DNA of 64,000 bases from JAYFQE01 sp034927345 (GTDB lineage: Bacteria; Bacillota; Clostridia; Saccharofermentanales; UBA5734). The stretch lies in NCBI GenBank assembly GCA_034927345.1, contig JAYFQE010000006.1, positions 31,836 to 95,835 of the forward strand. Direction: 5' to 3'. Position 1 is the first letter of the stretch. The number at the start of each line of letters is the position of its first letter. This document shows positions 61,251 through 64,000 of the stretch, in pieces. A model generated the notes under the pieces. It ran no database searches. It saw nothing but the letters and a program-made list of their open reading frames with translations, and was not told the origin of the DNA. The translations under genes and the position numbers were made by a program.

Positions 61251-62519
61251 ATGGATCTGATGCAGAAATTAACGATTTTAGGTGAATCGGCGCGTTACGA
61301 TGTATCGTGCTCGACCAGCGGCGTTGAACGCCCGAACAACCGTCAGGGCATAGGCAATACCACCATCGGCGGCATTTGCCACAGCTGGACCGAAGACGGC
61401 CGCTGCGTTTCTCTGCTCAAGGTTTTGTTGACCAATTACTGCGAGTATGACTGTGCTTACTGCGCTAATCGCCATTCCAACGATCACCTGCGGACGGCAT
61501 TTCAACCGGAGGAGCTGGCTGCGCTGACGATCGAATTCTACCGGCGCAACTATATCGAAGGGCTTTTTCTCAGTTCAGGCATTATCCGGGATCCGGATTA
61601 TACAACGGAATTATTGATCCGGACGCTGACCTTGCTGCGCCATACTTATCATTTCAACGGGTACATCCATGCCAAGGCGATTCCCGGGACATCGGCGCTC
61701 CTGCTCGAGCAGCTCGGTCTTCTGGCCGACCGGGTCAGCGTCAATATCGAACAGTGCACGGTTGCTTCACTCAGTGCCCTGGCGCCGCAAAAGACCGCTC
61801 AGGCGATCGCTTTGCCCATGCGTTTTCTGGCCGAACGGCGCCAGGCCAATCAGGATGAGTTGGTGCGTTACCGCCATGCGCCTGCTTTTACGCCGGCCGG
61901 CCAGAGCACGCAGATCATCATCGGCGCCAGCCCCGAACGCGATCTGCAGATTCTGTCTTCCGCACAGATGATGTATGAACGTTATCGATTGAAGCGCGTC
62001 TACTATTCAGCCTATATACCGATCAACCGGGATACCCGGCTGCCGGCTCTGACCCAGCCTCCGCCTCTGCTGCGGGAGCATCGCCTGTACCAGGCCGACT
62101 GGCTGCTCCGGTTTTATCATTTCCGGGTTGACGAACTCCTGGACCCTTTGCGCCCGGACCTTGATCTGGAGGTGGATCCTAAATGCGCCTGGGCTTTGAA
62201 TCATCTTGACCGTTTCCCGGTAGAACTGAATAATGCCGATCTGGAAACGCTTTTGCGTGTACCGGGAATCGGCGTCAAATCAGCCCGGAAAATCATTGCG
62301 GCGCGGCGGTGCAAACGCCTGCAGATTGAGGATCTGCACAGCCTCAATCTGGTTATGAAGCGAGCCGGCTGGTTTGTTACCTGCGACGGCCATTATGGCG
62401 CGGCCAGGATTCCGGCAGCCGATTCGCTGCGCATTCTTTTAGCCGATAAAGCCGGTATCAGGCGACAGTCGCCGCTGCAACTGCAACTGGAGGATCTTGG
62501 CCTTGTTTGTGATTTATGA
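61251..62519 (+). CDS. Radical-SAM/HhH DNA modification or repair protein (TIGR03916)
   Basis: The 422-residue protein starts MDLMQKLTILGESARYDVSC and has the radical-SAM cluster C64-x3-C68-x2-C71 (TNYCEYDCAYCANR). The C-terminal LNNADLETLLRVPGIGVKSARKIIAAR forms a helix-hairpin-helix DNA-binding motif. This matches the putative DNA modification/repair radical-SAM family. In-frame upstream starts (61239, 61242 and 61248) add up to four residues. No good ribosome site is seen. The next gene begins inside its 3' end. Confidence 0.88.
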   Translation: MDLMQKLTILGESARYDVSCSTSGVERPNNRQGIGNTTIGGICHSWTEDGRCVSLLKVLLTNYCEYDCAYCANRHSNDHLRTAFQPEELAALTIEFYRRNYIEGLFLSSGIIRDPDYTTELLIRTLTLLRHTYHFNGYIHAKAIPGTSALLLEQLGLLADRVSVNIEQCTVASLSALAPQKTAQAIALPMRFLAERRQANQDELVRYRHAPAFTPAGQSTQIIIGASPERDLQILSSAQMMYERYRLKRVYYSAYIPINRDTRLPALTQPPPLLREHRLYQADWLLRFYHFRVDELLDPLRPDLDLEVDPKCAWALNHLDRFPVELNNADLETLLRVPGIGVKSARKIIAARRCKRLQIEDLHSLNLVMKRAGWFVTCDGHYGAARIPAADSLRILLADKAGIRRQSPLQLQLEDLGLVCDL

Positions 62520-63390
62520 TTCGTCTTTCAATGGTCTGCTCTCGGCCATCGCCTGGTGTCTGCGCAACCGGCAAAAGCCGCTTGGCTTCTTGTCCGATCA
62601 GGATCCCGCGCCTTTGCTGGACTCGATTGCCATACCGGAAGAACCGCGGATCCGCCGGTTGTTTCGGCGCCATCTGGCGGCCGTAGCAGGGCAAACCGCC
62701 GGACCGGAAGTCCTTGACACCGTATACCGGGCTTTTTTGTCGGAAGCCGCGGGCATGGCTAATTGGATTTACGAATATCTTTGTCTGGCTCTGAACAGCC
62801 GCCGGAATCCAGTTGACCAGCTTTATCTGCCGGCGGTGGCGGCCGTTGCCGGCGCGTCCCGGCGGGTGGCCGGACAAGCTCATCAGTATTTGGGACTGCT
62901 GCGGTTCAAGCGCTTGGGCGATCATTTGTTTTTAGCTGAATTTGAACCCGATTATCATGTTCTGCCGTTGATACTGCCGCATTTTGCCGACCGTTTGTAC
63001 GATCAGGAATTTGTCATCTGCGATCGCCGCCGCGGCATTGCGGCCTGGCACCAGGCCAATGGCGCGTGCTCGCTGCATCGATTGGCAGAGACGGGTAACG
63101 AGACCGCCGCCGGTCCGGATCAGGCGGCTTTGCCGGATTCGGCCGCCGCCGATCCTTTAACCGCCGCCGGCCTGCCCGCCGGAACGGCTTTGCCGGCGGA
63201 GACGGCCGGACAGCCGGTTTCCGGAACCGAATCCGATCAAGCCGCGAAAGACGATCCCGAATATGAGCGGATGTGGCGTCATTATCTGAAGCATCTGACC
63301 ATTCCCGAACGGCGAAACCTGCTCCTTCAGCGCAGCCATATGCCGAAGAAATATTGGAAATATCTGACGGAAAATCCTTTTGTCCCATAA
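62503..63390 (+). CDS. TIGR03915-family putative DNA metabolism protein
   Basis: This protein partners TIGR03916 radical-SAM proteins in Clostridia. It begins FVIYDSSFNGLLSAIAWCL and ends with PEYERMWRHYLKHLTIPERRNLLLQRSHMPKKYWKYLTE, typical of the family. Between about residues 205 and 255 there is a Pro/Ala-rich low-complexity insertion. The start is uncertain: TTG 62503 (9 bases after GGAGG), TTG 62497 or GTG 62509 are possible; 62503 gives 295 residues. It overlaps the upstream gene, so the two are coupled. Biochemical role is unknown. Confidence 0.82.
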   Translation: MFVIYDSSFNGLLSAIAWCLRNRQKPLGFLSDQDPAPLLDSIAIPEEPRIRRLFRRHLAAVAGQTAGPEVLDTVYRAFLSEAAGMANWIYEYLCLALNSRRNPVDQLYLPAVAAVAGASRRVAGQAHQYLGLLRFKRLGDHLFLAEFEPDYHVLPLILPHFADRLYDQEFVICDRRRGIAAWHQANGACSLHRLAETGNETAAGPDQAALPDSAAADPLTAAGLPAGTALPAETAGQPVSGTESDQAAKDDPEYERMWRHYLKHLTIPERRNLLLQRSHMPKKYWKYLTENPFVP

Positions 63391-63426
63391 AAAAAGGCAC
63401 GTGGCTGCTTAACGCTGCCACGCGCC
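63389..63426 (-). terminator. Terminator of the P-loop gene (minus strand)
   Basis: On the minus strand GGCGCGTGGC (63426-63417) pairs with GCCACGTGCC (63405-63396), with one G-T pair, and is followed by seven T residues (63395-63389). It lies 23 bp after the P-loop gene's stop and abuts the stop of the converging gene. Confidence 0.88.
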
Positions 63427-63448
63427 CCGGCAATGATGTGAATTATAC

Positions 63449-63859
63449 TTAACAGTACTGGCGAATGCCCTGAGGCAGGTTATCCATCTCGGCACTGAGC
63501 ATTATCATGACACTAAAATTATCTTTCTCAGAAAACGCGTTCAAATCGTTGAGAAAGGTTTCCAGACCGGCAATATCTGAATCATTGGCGACTTTAAAAA
63601 TGCTGTCGATATAAACATGGGTCAGATCATAATCTTTGGCGCTGATGCCGGCGATAAAACTCAGCAATTCGCGATAGCCCTTGACTGGGTATTCCGAGAT
63701 ATCCACCAAGCGGATTTTGTACTTGACCATGCGGTCCAACCGCCGGCCGGCTTCAATGCAAACGACGTTGGAGGCATCGCTGACGGCCTGCATATTCAGG
63801 TCATCTACCAGCCGGGCGGTTTTCCCGCTCCCTTTGCTGCCGACAATTATCTTGATCAT
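63449..63859 (-). CDS. Small P-loop ATPase-like protein
   Basis: The 136-residue protein has Walker A GSKGSGKT (7-14) and a Walker-B-like LTHVYIDSIFKV near residue 85. The ending is LSAEMDNLPQGIRQYC. Firmicutes proteins of this kind are often labelled PilT-like, but the length is far below true PilT, and no hexameric ATPase elements are visible. ATG at 63859 follows AAGGGAG; GTG at 63865 overlaps it less well. Function unknown. Confidence 0.75.
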   Translation of the reverse strand: MIKIIVGSKGSGKTARLVDDLNMQAVSDASNVVCIEAGRRLDRMVKYKIRLVDISEYPVKGYRELLSFIAGISAKDYDLTHVYIDSIFKVANDSDIAGLETFLNDLNAFSEKDNFSVMIMLSAEMDNLPQGIRQYC

Positions 63860-64000
63860 AGGCACACTCCCTTGTAATCAATTTCCGGATCGCTCCGGCT
63901 CATTCTTATTGTAACGTAAAGCGTTAGCTAAAAGAAGTCATTTCCTTTTTTTTATGCATTGAAGCCTATCTAAAAAATGTGGATCTGATTTGTTTAATTG

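Overview
The window reads as a chromosome segment of a Gram-positive anaerobe of the class Clostridia. This is inferred from gene content: CIRCE-controlled groESL, spoVG, ribosomal protein L27 with the cleavable Firmicutes extension next to its protease Prp, the clostridial families DUF4364, DUF6106, DUF5711 and TIGR03915/TIGR03916, and rubredoxin beside a flavodiiron oxygen reductase. Coding DNA is moderately GC-rich and saturated with GCCGGC-type words. No rRNA, tRNA, CRISPR array, insertion sequence or prophage was seen.

Region 1 (1-8.2 kb) is housekeeping: spoVG, glpK, an unrecognised membrane protein, the rplU-prp-rpmA ribosomal operon, obg, yhbY, rubredoxin and a flavodiiron protein. 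Region 2 (8.2-25 kb) is a glycan-use locus. A GH106-like enzyme (and DUF4364) runs leftward. A LacI regulator, a solute-binding lipoprotein, a MalF-type permease fused to a beta-propeller, a MalG-type permease and three large hydrolase-like proteins run rightward. The intergenic control region carries a near-perfect cre site inside a candidate promoter and a perfect palindrome suited to the LacI protein. No transport ATPase is encoded here, so a shared one elsewhere is inferred. Region 3 (25-33.3 kb) holds galE, cvpA, groESL, a compositionally odd Nif3-family gene, a DUF6106 protein, a UMF1/Atg22-like transporter and an acyl-ACP thioesterase.

Region 4 (33.4-45 kb) holds a five-gene Gld-type ABC export operon (ATPase, permease, GldG, DUF4340, DUF5711 propeller), then pepF, a CYTH protein and two FAD proteins. 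Region 5 (45-50.5 kb) has a large modular cell-wall protein and an ABC-F ATPase meeting tail to tail. Region 6 (50.7-60.3 kb) is branched-chain amino acid synthesis: cimA-leuC-leuD-leuB-ilvD-ilvB rightward and ilvN-ilvC leftward, which together complete isoleucine synthesis from pyruvate by the citramalate route except for the transaminase. Region 7 (60.4-64 kb) has mscL, a radical-SAM/HhH protein with its TIGR03915 partner, and a small P-loop protein.

The strongest candidates for undescribed biology are the propeller-permease fusion with its uncharacterised hydrolases, a 12-bp inverted repeat placed to hide the DUF4364 ribosome-binding site only in read-through mRNA, an operator-like inverted repeat at the glpK promoter, and the Gld-type operon. 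Promoter, operator and RNA-structure calls were made by eye.
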